The notes beneath the pieces were generated by a model, which did not search any database, was not told the origin of the DNA, and worked only from the letters and a program-made list of their open reading frames with translations. A stretch of 64,000 bases of DNA, taken from Ancylostoma caninum. Lineage: Eukaryota > Nematoda > Chromadorea > Rhabditida > Ancylostomatidae. Shown piece by piece: positions 11,426 through 23,387 of the stretch. The position numbers and the translations under genes were made by a program. The DNA is taken from the NCBI GenBank assembly GCA_037903475.1, contig JBAJFG010000364.1:186001-250000 (forward strand). Direction: 5' to 3'. The stretch's first letter is position 1, and each line of letters opens with the position of its first letter.

Positions 11426-12638
11426 AATTGGGTTGGGAAATAGGTTCGTGCGGCTTTTTTCAGTTTGCTTTTTTCACAGTGATTTGAACTTCGCTTGAAT
11501 TACCGGCCCATTCTGAAGCTCTTAACGTGCTCTTTACCGGAGACACGACCGCGTTCCTCAATTCTCGCTTCACCTTTTCTTCTACCACATGGAATATGAC
11601 CCTTCAAGTCGACGAGGGTGAACCTCCCTGCAACCGGCTACCGTTTGATTTCAGTTGTAGACCAAATGTGGCTCAAGTGGTTTGGGATATCACTGACGTC
11701 TATGGAGGAATCTCTACTACTGAAAAGACAGCACAGAATTGGTGTGCCCGCTCTAGACATGGCAATTGTAGCTCTGAAGTTGCTTCTCGCTCTGGACGCT
11801 CAGTTTGAGGGACATAGAGGCGATCATCCGCTAAAGTTGCCTTGAATGTAAGAAGAATTCACCACTTATGCTGACTTTTAACGATATTATTATTATTGTT
11901 ATTATTATTTATTATTTATTACGCCACTTAAGGTAGACGTGAAAAAGACAATGACATGACATGACCTAATCAAGTAACATCGAGTAAAGCATACAGAAAT
12001 AATCTCATCGCACTAGTGACACAAAAGCTTTTTGGAGACCCATCGTTTGAGAGAAAAGCACTTCAAAGAGGTGGGAGTGTAGTTTATATCGTAAGGTCAG
12101 ATAATGAGATCCTGCCCGGCATGTGAAACTTTCCCGTCTAGCAGTTGTTCTTGGACCTACATAAGAAATTTTGTATTTTGTGTAGAAAATTATGTGAGTT
12201 TAGCTTAGTTATTCCCTGCAAAGCCCTAAAATGCTCGATATGAGGTGATCGTCAATATTAGATATGCACGATTTCTCTGTGCAAATTTCACCAAAACGAC
12301 AAGCAAGGTAATCGAATGTGGGGGTTTTCACCTATGCGGGCTCTATGGGTCTGGTGCAGTCATATATCACTATTTTGTAAAGTCCGTTATTCATTTCATG
12401 AACTGTGGTCCAAGAGTTGCGGTTTAGCTACAAATTGAGTCATCTCAACAATGCAATTTCTAGTAAACATGGAGCTGAGAAGCTGCCCTGTCCTTGGTAG
12501 CATTAATAGAAGAGGGAAAGAGCTTTCCAACTCATTCGGTGTGACTGACATTGTTTATGGAAAATAATGTTATGAACAATGTCAATCACATGAAATCTAT
12601 GCCCATGAAAAACCGCACGAACTTTTTCCCCAACCCTA
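11426..12638 (+). mobile_element. mariner element, degenerate (about 1.2 kb)
   Basis: The inverted ends read TTGGGTTGGGAAATAGGTTCGTGCGG on the left, and on the right the reverse complement of CCGCACGAACTTTTTCCCCAACCCTA, next to TA. The size is typical of mariners. It encloses the transposase remnant at 11650-11808. Confidence 0.75.
11650..11808 (+). pseudogene. mariner transposase N-terminal HTH remnant
   Basis: The translated piece NVAQVVWDITDVYGG followed by STTEKTAQNW.ARSRHGN and SRSGR fits the paired helix-turn-helix region at the N-terminus of mariner transposases (consensus NA..I...FG...TS..TVQ.WF.RF..G......RSGRP). The frame stops at 11808 and no DD34D catalytic part is readable in the following 800 bases, so the gene is dead. 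Confidence 0.75.
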
Positions 12639-12767
12639 TACATGAGGGCACATCAATGTTAGCTGACAAATGCTCTCGAAATTCTTCACGAATTTATTCC
12701 TAACGTGAATTAACTTGAAGAAGATGTGAAGACCAACCAAACTAGAAGAAATGTGGGGTTAAATTTT

Positions 12768-13098
12768 ACCAACGTGCAGTTCCGGTCAATCATTTTTACA
12801 CCACAGAATACCACCCATATGGTATGCCGCTCCGCAACATCTACGCGCCGCGGCACGGCTGCTGCGGTTATTGGTGTTTTGTTTATGTTTGACACCCTTT
12901 TTCTCTGTGTCTTTGTTTTTACCCCAAAATGGTTGTGTCAACATGGCAACAAACATAGCAAGACATCAATATCTGCAACGCTGGACAACCACAGCGCCCA
13001 GTTACCCTGCCGCGCTGCATGGGTGGTGAGGCGCGGAAAAGCAGATGTGGGGGAGGGTACCTTGTGATGCAAAAGTGATTGACCGGCAGTGTATGTTG
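12768..13098. mobile_element. small MITE with ~35-bp inverted ends
   Basis: The left end CAACGTGCAGTTCCGGTCAATCATTTTTACACCAC is repeated in inverse at the right end (GTGATGCAAAAGTGATTGACCGGCAGTGTATGTTG). The GC-rich interior has no coding capacity. No clear target-site duplication is visible. Confidence 0.55.
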
Positions 13099-13806
13099 CT
13101 GTGGCTAACAGAATTTCATCCAGTACTACCCAAAACTATATTAGGTCAAACGATCACGCAAATCAGAGACACGAAACACTTAGGAGACTGAGGATAGAAC
13201 AAACCCATCAAATTCATCTTCGAAATCTCCGCCCTCCAAGCCTTTTTCTGTTTCCAGTACTAGTCTCCTTGGTCCTGTGACATTTACGGTCAAGGAGTGT
13301 TTGGTCTTGCACAAACACGGAGATACGTACCCGTTTTAAATGTAGCACTTTTCGGTTCAGAGCAGCCATGTTCCCAGCAAGCACTCATGGTTATCTAAGA
13401 GCAACGTTGATAAATATTATGATTGTGCACTTCATTTTCTAGCCATACAGAAATTTCCGTTTAGTTAAGAGTATTCGAATAAGTGAAAAAAATGTTTTTG
13501 TTCCAGTCGGTGTAGAAATTCTCATGCAAGAAGTCTCATATTTGAATTTTGGTATCGTAGTTGGAATTTAGAGAGCTTTCTGGACATTCAGGATTGCTCT
13601 TTCTGTGTACGCGGAAAATTGCTAGTTAGTCAAGCGAGGCTATACGAAAGGTTATATGAGGGTAACTAAAAGCAGACCCGGTCACTTCTACATCGAGATA
13701 TTTAGAATTGCAAACCTCCAAAATTTAGACACTACTCGATTAAGTTACTCTTTGTTGTTAATGACTGATTCTCGCACACGGGTATACGCAAACACAAGCA
13801 ATAATT

Positions 13807-14044
13807 TCAATGATTAAAACTAATCTTCAGTGATGCATCAGGCGGAACTGGATTGAATGTGTAGCTGTTTCTCCATCCATCAATGATACTATACATTAAG
13901 CAATCCTTCGTTCCATCTACACAACATAATATCTGAAAAAAAAACCTGGTGAATGAACGAACAAAATCAAGAAAAGAAAGAAATAATTCATAACTGATTA
14001 TTCGTTTTTGAAGAATGGTTTTAGTTCTGTTATATAAGTGTACC
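13807..14044 (-). CDS. 3'-terminal exon(s) of an unidentified gene
   Basis: The minus-strand exon 13932-13807 begins after a clean polypyrimidine-CAG acceptor. It encodes 41 residues (ILCCVDGTKDCLMYSIIDGW... to ...SLKISFNH) and ends at a TGA. A possible preceding exon ends in ETVAE at a GAG|GTACAC donor at 14044, with matching phase. No family is recognised. The Cys pairs suggest a small secreted domain, which is only a guess. Upstream exons were not found. Confidence 0.35.
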
Positions 14045-14099
14045 TCAGCAACGGTTTCCTGCGTCATAAGCGTAAATTACCACAGTGAAATAGTAAAAT

Positions 14100-17000
14100 A
14101 GATAGTGAGTATGTCTTTCAGAATATCTTATTCCGCGGCTTGAAGTAGACCGCGGGTGTGTTCTCCTTGATGTCCCTCCTCAGTAGTTCCCAAAGGGACT
14201 TCAAAAGAGAATGATTAGTCGAATACATTTGCTTCATATAGACACAATAGATACTGTAATGCCTATAGAGTGCCCATAGGCTATGAAGTGCAATGTGGCG
14301 ATAACTGGGAGAAGGAAAACATTAGAACCATGGGTGAATCTATTTACACGTTACTCTCGCAGCAAATATGCTGGAGTATCCCCAAAAGGAAAGAATCCTA
14401 AGCCAATAAAGAACCTCGCCTGCCGTCCTTTTTCACGAGAAAGGTGACAGAGAAGACCTCTGAATTTGCCGTTCATCACGCTTACTGAGTACGAGTAGAT
14501 TGACGTTGTTCAATCATAAGAAAATATTGTTTTCCGCAAAAAAATTCCATTATACCGCTTGCATATGCACTATGTCTTTGCCTTCATCAATTTTGAAAAA
14601 AAAAAACGTTCGACGGCATGGAAAACAACGCTATATTGGGAGAACTGGTGAATCAAGCAGAAGAGTCGTGTGCGAGAGCATTAGTTGACTGCTACTGTGA
14701 ATGCCCTGCGACGGCATTCCGTTTTTCACATATTCGACTCCCTAGTTCCTACAGCATTCCAGTACACTGCACAGCGGCAGTACTGAAAACACTTTGCAGC
14801 ACGCTAGAGCGTTCGCTTTTGAAGTACACCCGGTGCAACCAACATGAAGCCGGGCTTCGCATTTTTGACTAAGGAAGCGTCGAATGTCCCGTCTTCATAA
14901 CATTTCCGAGGCTAAGCAGATGTAATGAGCAGCGAAGACGATGGACAAATAGAAAGGGATCCGTAATGGATCTCAAGAGGAACAAAACGACTCTGAGGGA
15001 GACAACCAACGAGATGCGTCAGTGTGCGAGGATGGACCGGCCGAACGCCAAGCTAGAAACCATTCGAAATACTTGTCGCTCAAAATGTACCTTGATGGCT
15101 ATGGTAATGGAACGAACCGAATGGAAGCGATATTGGTTCATCCACCACAAGTGATGATGGGTCAGAAATATGAGTAAATATACACTAGCAAATGTCATCT
15201 CGTAGCTTTCCTGGGTAGTATCAAACTTTTAGGGAGTTTTCCAGAATGGATGAAAAACGAAGGAAGTGGCAAGTCAGGCTGGACTTAACAATATTGACCA
15301 TCGCTTTCATAGATCTCGGCCCCATGCAATTCACACTTATCTCGGGCACCCGCGGAGCGCTTGGAGAAGACTCTAGTGACTTTGTGGTTGATGAAGTTGC
15401 CTACAAGCTCTAAGAAGGCATTTCTTCACAAACGGTCAATAACTGTGAGCCCGTGGCAGTGAGCTGCCTACAAAAAATGACAGAAAACTGTCCACACAGA
15501 TCAGATACTCTGTCTCACGTGTATTAATGGGCTTGAATTTAATGACTATAACTGGAGAAACTTTTCGAACGACTTAGTAGTTCTGAAACTGTCTTCATTT
15601 CTTAGGTACTGCCCGCGCCCCTGGTGCAGGACTCGCTGATATCGTTGCCAGACCTACAGTATTATGCTGAACGATTTCATAACGTCAAAAGCTGGACATT
15701 TCTCCTTCGTCTCTCACTAAAATTAAATCCCGCTTCTTTCAGACTCTCTTATGTTGAGAAAGAAGAAAGTAGCAGAGCAAATCCAACCTTCACATACCTT
15801 AAAGTATCTTACGTAACATTTTTTAACATTAGTTCCGCATACGGCATCTCCATCCCATCGTACTACAACGGAATTCTCACGCACATCCTGTTAAGAATAA
15901 GAAAATAATCAATGTTTGAAGCGAACACACGAAAGTATTGTTAAAAACCAGTCCCACACCGTTGTAATTGTTCCCATCCTAATAATGCGTTTCTTTGGCC
16001 TTGGCATGATAAAGGTTTCTGCAAAATTGAAATTAATGATGATTAATTAATAGTAGCTATTAATAGTAGCAGCAAGTAAAGCTATCGGTGAAGGCAGAAC
16101 AAATGATTGCTCTTCTAACACCTACTCAGACAACTTCGAGGGTAAATATCGTTCCGAACGAGCAGGGGGCGAGGGTCGGAACGAGCGTTTGGTTGTTTTC
16201 GCTCGAGAAGTAGCCGCGGTCAGGCCGCCGTAGGGCCGTTGAAGGCGGGGTTTGCATTCCTATCCACCCGAAAACCGCGTTCAAGCCGCCATGAGCCCGA
16301 AGGTCATCAGGCCTTAGTGCTCCCAATCCAGCGCACAAGGCAGCATTCTCCACAATTACCACTCAGTTAGGCACCTGCATCACGACAACCTTTGGCAGCT
16401 TGGTCACTGCACAGTCTCGCACGCAAGAGCCTCTGCCTCGAAGCTATAGTGGATTCAAAGTGATCCATGGGAGTATAGAAGCAACACAAATATGCAAATT
16501 CCTATCAGAAATACGAAAAAATGACTGGCCTTAGGCCCATGGCATACTTCACAGCGACACCGTCGCGGTGAAAAAAATGAATGGAAATGATGAGAACAAA
16601 ATGTTACGAGGTCTCATATCCTACCACACAGTTTGCATGGAATACCGTGCTGGCATAGGAGCGACTGTGAGTAAACTTGTGGTGGTGAACGGTCGCAGCG
16701 ACAGCGTCGCTGGGGAGTATGCCCTAGGCCTCATACACTGGGCTATCCATGTTGCTGATCTCTTCCAGACCGGTGTTGCCTTCATCCTTTATCAGGTTCC
16801 TACCATCATCAACCAATCACTCCTACCGGGCCAGTTCCCTACTGAGCCGAAATATGTCGCCGTTCAGGGTGCTTTCTGGAGATATCTACCGGCGGTCAGT
16901 GGCGGCGAAAAGCGAGCTGATGCCCGACGTTCTTCACATTGCGGGCCGAACCCCGACGGTGGTGCTTTAGCCCGAATGACTCTGCGTTCAGCCCGCAATT

Positions 17001-17160
17001 CGTCCGCCAGCGCGTTTGGCCCGCAACCATGCGTGGTTCTACCTGCTGTTTGGGCGCTATTGGTCCTCGTTCAAAGGTTTCGTCTGGGATTTGCTGACGG
17101 TTGAAACGGGTTCGCCCCCGGAATTGTCTAAGCATCATAGGGAAAATTTATACCAGTTCC
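14100..17160. other. intergenic, no supported gene; GC-rich patch 16120-17110
   Basis: The first 2 kb shows no convincing coding or repeat structure. 16120-17110 is unusually GC-rich and holds several overlapping open frames on both strands, including a 178-codon frame at 16568-17104. None has domain motifs or splice context, and similar GC-rich blocks at 3.1-3.4 and 47.6-47.9 kb suggest a repeat class. Confidence 0.35.
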
Positions 17161-17370
17161 GTGCGTCAGTCGTGCGTCAGACGCGAGCATCCATTTGTAA
17201 AGGATTTCCCATGAGGATCGGTCAACGTGGCATGCAAATTCTCAATGAAGAGAATGCGAGGCCGTAAACGGTGCGTCTGGGCTGCGACTGCGATGAGACT
17301 GGCCCTATTCTTCATCATATGGAAGCACGCGCCTCGGTCCCATGCATCCAGCATGTATTGCCCTATACGT
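17161..17370 (+). repeat. dispersed repeat (copy A): GTGCGTCAGTCG...TTCTTCATCATAT
   Basis: It shares long blocks with 43165-43390 (for example GAGGCCGTAAACG, GCGTCTGGGCTGCGACTGCG, CTATTCTTCATCATAT). A partial inverted copy lies at 20990-21130. Both full copies begin and end in inverted GCGTCAGTCG/CGCATCCA sequences, like a foldback MITE. Confidence 0.65.
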
Positions 17371-17839
17371 TACATCGAAACCTTCACTGTGAAGAAAATG
17401 AATGGGAATCTCACAGACAGTTCGCAAGGAATATTGACATTTATATTGTAGTAAACGGAGCGCAATAAATCAGATCAAGTCAACTAGCATGCTGACGCAT
17501 GCAGAGCTTTCCGGATGGCAAACACAGGCCGACCACGTTTCAGCAGAAGTTACAACGCGACCTAACACTATTAAGACATAAGTTTATTGTGAACCAGTAC
17601 TAATGAAAGCCACACAAACTGAATCAGAGCACTCTGATCTAGTTAAAGAGATGTCTTAAGTCTGAAGTTGTCAAAATTTTAGCATTTTCAGGAACATCGC
17701 AACAAGCTGGCGTTGCTGCAATCTGCCGCTCGTTGAGTTTCGACTAGTATTATCCTCAGGTATTACCGATTCACCGCAATCACAGTAACCCTTGGTAAAC
17801 TGAATGTTTCTTAGAGATAATTTATAACCACAAGGAAAA

Positions 17840-18173
17840 TATAGTATTGAGGAGAGTCCAGCGAGCCTATGTAATGCAAAAAAGAGAAACAGCATAGATG
17901 GGAATGTTTACTTACGATAGAACCCACCTCCTGTCTTGAACGTCTGAGTAGTGCTCGTACCTGCCGCACTGACAGTCACCTGAACATGCACTATCATCGC
18001 TTTTCTTATAGCTTTGTAACTAGCAGTGTCAGCCATAGTTTTGGCTTGAAATCAGTTTCAAAAATGTAAACGATTTGTTGGGCCTCACTTTGAAATGCTT
18101 TCTTGTTTAGTAATGGGCAGACTTGAAAACATAATATAATTGTGGCTAACAAGACAAAAATATTATTGATCAT
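17840..18173 (-). CDS. small secreted protein, exon fragments (unknown family)
   Basis: Minus-strand exon 18173-18123 encodes a signal-peptide-like start (MINNIFVLLATIILCFQ) ending at a GT donor. Exon 17979-17916 (VTVSAAGTSTTQTFKTGGGF) follows a TTCAG acceptor and ends at ATC|GTAAGT; the phases fit. A third exon from 17866 (RSLDSPQYYIFLV) meets a stop after 18 residues. The second exon resembles VTISGCINTSVHCKEW of the neighbouring gene at 20428-20812, suggesting a tandem pair. Function unknown; some exons may be missing or broken. Confidence 0.35.
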
Positions 18174-18336
18174 ACGCGCCAATATTTTCCAGCAACACTG
18201 TGGTGCGGTAGCTGTTTCAAGCGACTTTGCCCCTCACCCTATATAGGTAGTGTGAGATAAAGCAGAACCTACGCTGTAACTTGTTGAATTTTGAAGATCT
18301 TTTATCTTGTACCAGTGTTTCCTTCTTACCGTCTCG

Positions 18337-18443
18337 GCATGTACGACATTTCCATGCTCATCAGTGACGACTATCTTAAAAACATTTGTAATGTAACAAG
18401 TATTGGAGTGGATATAAATTCCTGTCGAAAGTTTGGGTCCCAT
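18337..18443 (-). CDS. isolated exon, hypothetical protein
   Basis: Minus-strand open frame from ATG at 18443 (MGPKLSTGIYIHSN..., then FKIVVTDEHGNVVHAET) ending at a consensus ACG|GTAAGA donor. The alternation of hydrophobic and charged residues looks like beta strands of a small domain. The next exon could not be assigned with matching phase. It may belong to the small secreted protein genes on either side. Confidence 0.3.
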
Positions 18444-18516
18444 TTTGTTTTTGTCATAAGTTAATCCTAAAATTTATTCAATTAACTATGTTACTACTAC
18501 AGTTATCGACAACGTA

Positions 18517-18935
18517 TTAGGTTGTTGTATAAGTTTCCGCTATTTTGAAGTTTTTGACAAAAAAAGTTTTGTAAAAAAATCAAATAGCAAAAGGTAACAA
18601 TCGAAGTATGCACAACAACAGTCGCTGGGCTTTTGCCGTTTTTTCAGCAAGAGCCCGACTCCGATAGTCCAGAAGTCCGTAGACTACGAGGCAAAGAGCT
18701 AAGTCGGACAGTGCTGGAGGTCGCTGACTTTGGCAAATCGGTCCTTGCATGATAGACATTCCTGTGGTCTGATAAAAGGCGCTCTATTAGAGCTAGATTT
18801 ATGCTACATAATGCGCAATCAAGAATTCCTCTGCGAGCTCTTCGCCTTTTCAGAGAGTTCGACCTACAAAATTAAGGTACCTTCCACAGTGTGGCAAAAT
18901 GGTGTGATTAGACTGTTCGACAATGAAATGGGGAG
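18517..18935 (+). mobile_element. mariner-family repeat fragment, TIR at left end
   Basis: It starts TTAGGTTGTTGTATAAGTTT directly after a TA. It matches the inverted fragment at 1-356 over the region that includes GACTACGAGGCAAAG and GGCAAAATGGTG. No second terminal repeat is found, so the copy is 3' truncated. Confidence 0.55.
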
Positions 18936-19606
18936 GGCAAGTACCAGGAGAATAAGAATGCCCTCGAGATTAGTCCATCCAAATTTGGTTAGCCTCGTAT
19001 TAAAATTATTCTTCGCGCAACTGCAGTTACCGAATCTGCATTCTTGAAAGGTTCACTCCGAAATAATTACCTTTTCAAAACAAGACCGTAGAATATGATT
19101 CATATTTCGCAAGATCAAGCGCTTTGAAACGGTATGCAGATATAAGCAAAACCTAATAGGGAATCATTCATTACAAACGTTGAAAAATCCTTATGCGAAA
19201 ACAGCGGAAGCGTTCCGTGTTGGAGATTTCGCGGTATATCGGAGTTTTTAGGGACGAAGAACTCATTGGCAATGATGAAGCAGCGTAAAACACACGGAAA
19301 ACACAGAAAATGATATCGCTATTTCATGTGCGTCCACAGGGCAGACGAGTGTTTCGTGATGGTCCCCGCCACGAAAGCTTACAGATGCTGAGCATTCTAC
19401 ACAAAACCCTGCGCTAAACCACATACGTACACCCATTTGATGGCGTTAGCTGAAGCGACGGAACAACTTTTGTGAAGAGCAGCAGATGTGTCCACGGCAT
19501 TATCTTCGCGGGTAGGCCTCTATTCGCTATGCTCAACTTAGTCTTGTGATTTTCCAGCGGCCGGCTACACGGTAAGCGACTCCCTTCGGATGTGAAAATT
19601 TCCGTG

Positions 19607-19960
19607 AGTGCTGCCCTTAAAAAAAGTCTCGAATGGGGTGGTTTGCTTCACATTTGGAGTCGCACCGATAACTGATAGAATAAAAGAAGCACGATTTTGT
19701 TGGGTTGGACACGTGCATCTTAGCGGGTCTGTGGGTCTGTGGCCAAAACTGCACTCACCCTGGACGTTAGGGGCATTAGACCACGAAGAAGGCCCAAAAC
19801 TCGCTGGCTAGATTTAGTGAAGTCCGATGTGGCTGAAGTGCAACTAACTACAAGGGACGCGAATAATCAGAACAAGTGGAAGAGGAGACATACAGCGGAC
19901 CCCGCAACTAAGGGACAAACGCGAGGAGGAAGAAGACACGTGGAAAAGTATTTTTACCAT
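19607..19960 (+). pseudogene. RTE-type LINE reverse transcriptase, C-terminal fragment
   Basis: Two overlapping frames together give the typical tail of RTE-clade LINE ORF2: a piece with PITDRIKEARFCWVGHV, then after a frame change AKTALTLDV, GIRPRRRPKTRWLDLVK, and WKRRHTADPATK. These match the family pattern R..RW.GH, RPRGRPK.RW.D and ADPATK. The catalytic reverse transcriptase part is missing, so this is a 5'-truncated, frameshifted copy, the usual fate of LINE insertions. Confidence 0.88.
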
Positions 19961-20427
19961 CTTCAAGCCCGCTTTGAGCGACATTCCAACTAGGCAATGT
20001 AGACATCTGGTTTAATCATAGCACAGCAGCGTACCCACTGTCACGAAGCTGCGGCCCGAAAACCGAGGATGCAATATACAGTCCTTGTCGAAAAGATAGA
20101 CGGATTCCGTCACTGCACAAAAGCGGCTGGACCTTAACGATGCGGAGACAGCATGCTCCAACTGAGAGGGTCCAGTAGGTCCCACCGCGATTCTGCGGCC
20201 GCAACGATATGGAACCGCACGCGTTATCCGTCTATCTTCCTGGTAAGGACTGTAGGTCTGCGAAATTGTATGGAAAAAAGTACGGAAACCACCCCTGTAG
20301 AAAGCCCGCGTGAACTCACACTATTGCGTTATTGCGTCCTATGATTAAGCATACTTCATCGAGAGTATGGAAAGGAATTTCTTCGACAAACTTGTGAATT
20401 GTAAGTGAATTTAGGACGAGGTGATAC

Positions 20428-20812
20428 TCAAAAGCTTCTAGCTTCTTTCTGTTGATGAAGTTCAAATACTGTGACCTTTATTCTGGCAAAACCTGTAAAA
20501 TACTGTGACCATACCTTGAATGTTCCTATTCTTTTCGTCGCCTCATTTTTAACTTTCCAACACGCAATAGCGGCTTTATCTGTGATCTAAAACGAGTTGA
20601 TTGGTTGGCATGGATTGAATGTCCTTCGCTATAGAAAATCTCTGTACATTTGTCACTTTCAATTCCCTCACTCCACTCTTTGCAATGCACACTTGTATTA
20701 ATGCAACCAGATATAGTAACCTCCTGGAATAAGAGTTATGTTGCAATTGACAACTAAACAACAGATGAATAGCTAGGAGCAAACATTTCTGTTTCATTAA
20801 ATCCTTATCCAT
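20428..20812 (-). CDS. small secreted protein, unknown family
   Basis: Minus strand. An N-terminal frame at 20797 or 20812 (MKQKCLLLAIHLLFSCQLQ) looks like a signal peptide. Exon 20723-20672 (EVTISGCINTSVHCKEW) follows a TTCCAG acceptor and ends at GGA|GTGAGG. Exon 20579-20428 continues in phase (KAAIACWKVKNEATKRIGTFK...) and ends in RSF at TGA. The donor of the first exon is not certain. The predicted product is about 85-90 residues. Resemblance of the VTISGC...GTFK pattern to small beta-rich nematode secreted domains is only suggestive. A weak paralogue is at 17840-18173. Confidence 0.4.
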
Positions 20813-20989
20813 GCACGATATAAAACATGGTTTTCGGGAAAGGCAAAAATGTTGTATTGCTGGTAACGATGTTCGATCGCCAAAGTTGGCGGCCGCCTTT
20901 TGCTAACATCGTCTCCCGCAACAAATAACAGTCTGCGGTGTGACAGTATCCAGTGACAGCGACGCAGCGTGCTACACTCTACGTGAAGT

Positions 20990-21130
20990 ATAGCGCCAAC
21001 TTGAGAAGAACAACTCGTACCAGATGCGTGCGCTTCACAAGCGTGCTTCCATATTATGAAGAGTAGGCCCAGACACTGGCTAAGAGAATTCGATAATTTG
21101 GCCTGTGCTACACATTGTAAGTTGCTAATT
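20990..21130 (-). repeat. partial copy of the 17161-17370 dispersed repeat
   Basis: Read on the minus strand it contains GTGTCTGGGCCTACTCTTCATAATATGGAAGCACGC, close to the central block of the copies at 17.2 and 43.3 kb. Only about 100 bases are alignable. Confidence 0.5.
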
Positions 21131-21139
21131 GACACGACC

Positions 21140-22451
21140 TGAACGCTCTGACTTGTATGTCGATATGTCCTACTGGTTGGTTGGTCGGGTCCACATCATC
21201 GAAAGTAAAGGGGAGTACATATGCGAGGTGATCGAAGCGAGTCCAAAGGAGCCCTAGTGTCCACCGTTAGCCTGACGACCAGGCTGCTAACAACATTTTC
21301 ATGAGAGCCTTTTTATCTGGCTGCATAAAGTGTATTGGATAAGGAACCTTTGCTTCTGAGAGATGCTCATGCGAGCCACAAGCGGCAGATGGCGCAAACT
21401 GGGAAAATGGTTCTGAAGCTGCCGGAAACGTTTTAACAACTCGTGCATGGGATTAACAGTGTGTTATTATATCAGTGACGCAGAGTCCTATTCCGAATTG
21501 CTCTAAAAACGTACCGCATTGCCGAGTTCATGCTGCTAAAATGAATCTCCTGAATGATGCAGTGGGCAATTCTAAATAATTTTGTGAAACACGGCAAAGT
21601 GGATGAATACGTGCATGTTCACCTACCACGTGCAAATGTGGAATGGAACAATTATAGAAGAGACCTTGCAGTTGTACAATATCCCATAATTTGTTCATGT
21701 TTTCTTGCATTTTAGACACTATTACCCTTTATATTCTGGTCGGGTATAATACGCTATGCACAAAAGGGTTGGACAGTCATCGCTGGCTTTCACGCGGCTT
21801 GATGATTGAGGAAAGTCACTATCCATGGAAGTTTTCAGTGCACGTTTTGGTGATCGAAGGAGTGTTTGAAGTTTACTAGAAGTTTCCGCGCAGAATTTCT
21901 TTTATTTATGCACGAGGTCGAAAACAGATCCGAAATAGGCAATTTGGAGGAATACTCTGCTGTTTTAGGATGGCGCGATGTGCAGCGGTAATGCAGAACT
22001 CCCATTTTCGAGAAAGTTGAATCCTTCGTTCTGAAAAGATGATTCTATCCTCACTCCAGGCTAAGCAGGCCAACTATGCACCCATTTGCTACCTGCTAAT
22101 TGGTACTACAGAACACCTTGTGAGAAGCGCTGACTTGCATACCCAATGCATGGTGTCGGTTACTGGGAAAGCCTGCACGATTCTGAAATCAAGTGGGGAG
22201 ATATCTGAAGGAGCAATTCGTGAACCGCAGCCCGCTACAAAAAATGCTTGCTGATCTTTAGGACGATTTGTGGTCTGGCAGAAAAAGCCACCGCCAAATA
22301 AATACTCCCACAACATAACAGAAATATGTTTTTTAAAGACAGTAGTATCATCAAGTAAAGATACATCCTCTCTTCAAGTACAACATATATACATACAATA
22401 CTCTGATATTCCAAAGTCTGCGCAACGAAATAAGTTGTATAGTCTTCATAT
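21140..22451. other. intergenic, nothing recognised
   Basis: Several 60-75-codon open frames on both strands, none with motifs or splice context. No repeat or RNA gene stands out. Confidence 0.35.
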
Positions 22452-23115
22452 GGTGGTCTCCGTAGCCAATAGCAGATGGGTGACCCGGGGCGACCCGGGG
22501 TCGCCCCTCTGCATCCCTCTAATTAAACGAAGATATTAAAAGTTCGACGTCAGATATTGATATTATAGATAGCAGAAATTACTCAACTATCCAACAGACA
22601 ACAGCTCATGGTAAATCTGAGTTCCCTTCACAATTTTAAAAGTTTGTCAAATTTCTGCATTTTTCATTTTTCCCATTTTCTTGCCACCGGATTTCAAGAA
22701 AGTCTTAACTAACAGAGCTGCTGAGCTGCCAAGGCAGAGAGGAGGAACAACACCATAACGTTCCTTCAGTTTTCCAGTATTCTTTCATGCAGTTTTCACC
22801 TTACCAACTCATATTGAAATGCAACGTTGTCAACCTGGCTGAAGGTATTACAGTTTTTCTGCAGCAACTAGATTCTATCATGGAGCTGTGATGCTAGATT
22901 CGTATTGGATTTGAGGTGAAGTTTTCAAATCTATGCTTTTCTCCAGCAACTTCTCAGGTATTAAATTTCCGAAGAAAAAATTTCTAGTCTGGGAACGTTA
23001 AAAAAGTTACTGACAGTCACTAGCGTGTAGTGCTGCTTGAATTGATGGATATTGAGGAATTATCTTATTAAACACAATGTTTGCGAAATTAAGAGACTTA
23101 TTTTAAACAAAACCT
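22452..23115 (+). repeat. left arm of long inverted repeat
   Basis: It shares, in inverted order, GACCCGGGGTCGCC, ATATTGATATTATAGATAGCA, CTCAACTATCCAACAGACAA, GAAATGCAACGTTGTC and AGGTATTAAATTTCCGAAGA with 32560-33232. Identity is high in the outer 550 bases and fades inward. Confidence 0.85.
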
Positions 23116-23387
23116 TGAATACTACAATAACAAGTGCAAGATTAGTCCGTTTTGCAAAGATGAGCATATATGGTGGGGAAAATAACTGCCCAACACTACA
23201 AAATTGTTCTGAACAGAAAAAGAGGAAGGATTGGAGTAAAAGCAACCATGCATTAGTTGAAACAAATAAAGACTCATTTATATGAGCGAGTACTCATTGT
23301 AGATAAATAATGGAGAATGCTCAACAAAAATAAAAGAAGAGAGTTGTACACAAAAAAGAATGTCAAAAACAAGTTTCTTCACTAAGT

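Noticed and set aside
16568..17104. 178-codon plus-strand open frame
   Set aside because: GC-rich sequence open in several frames on both strands, no domain, no splice signals in keeping with a gene.
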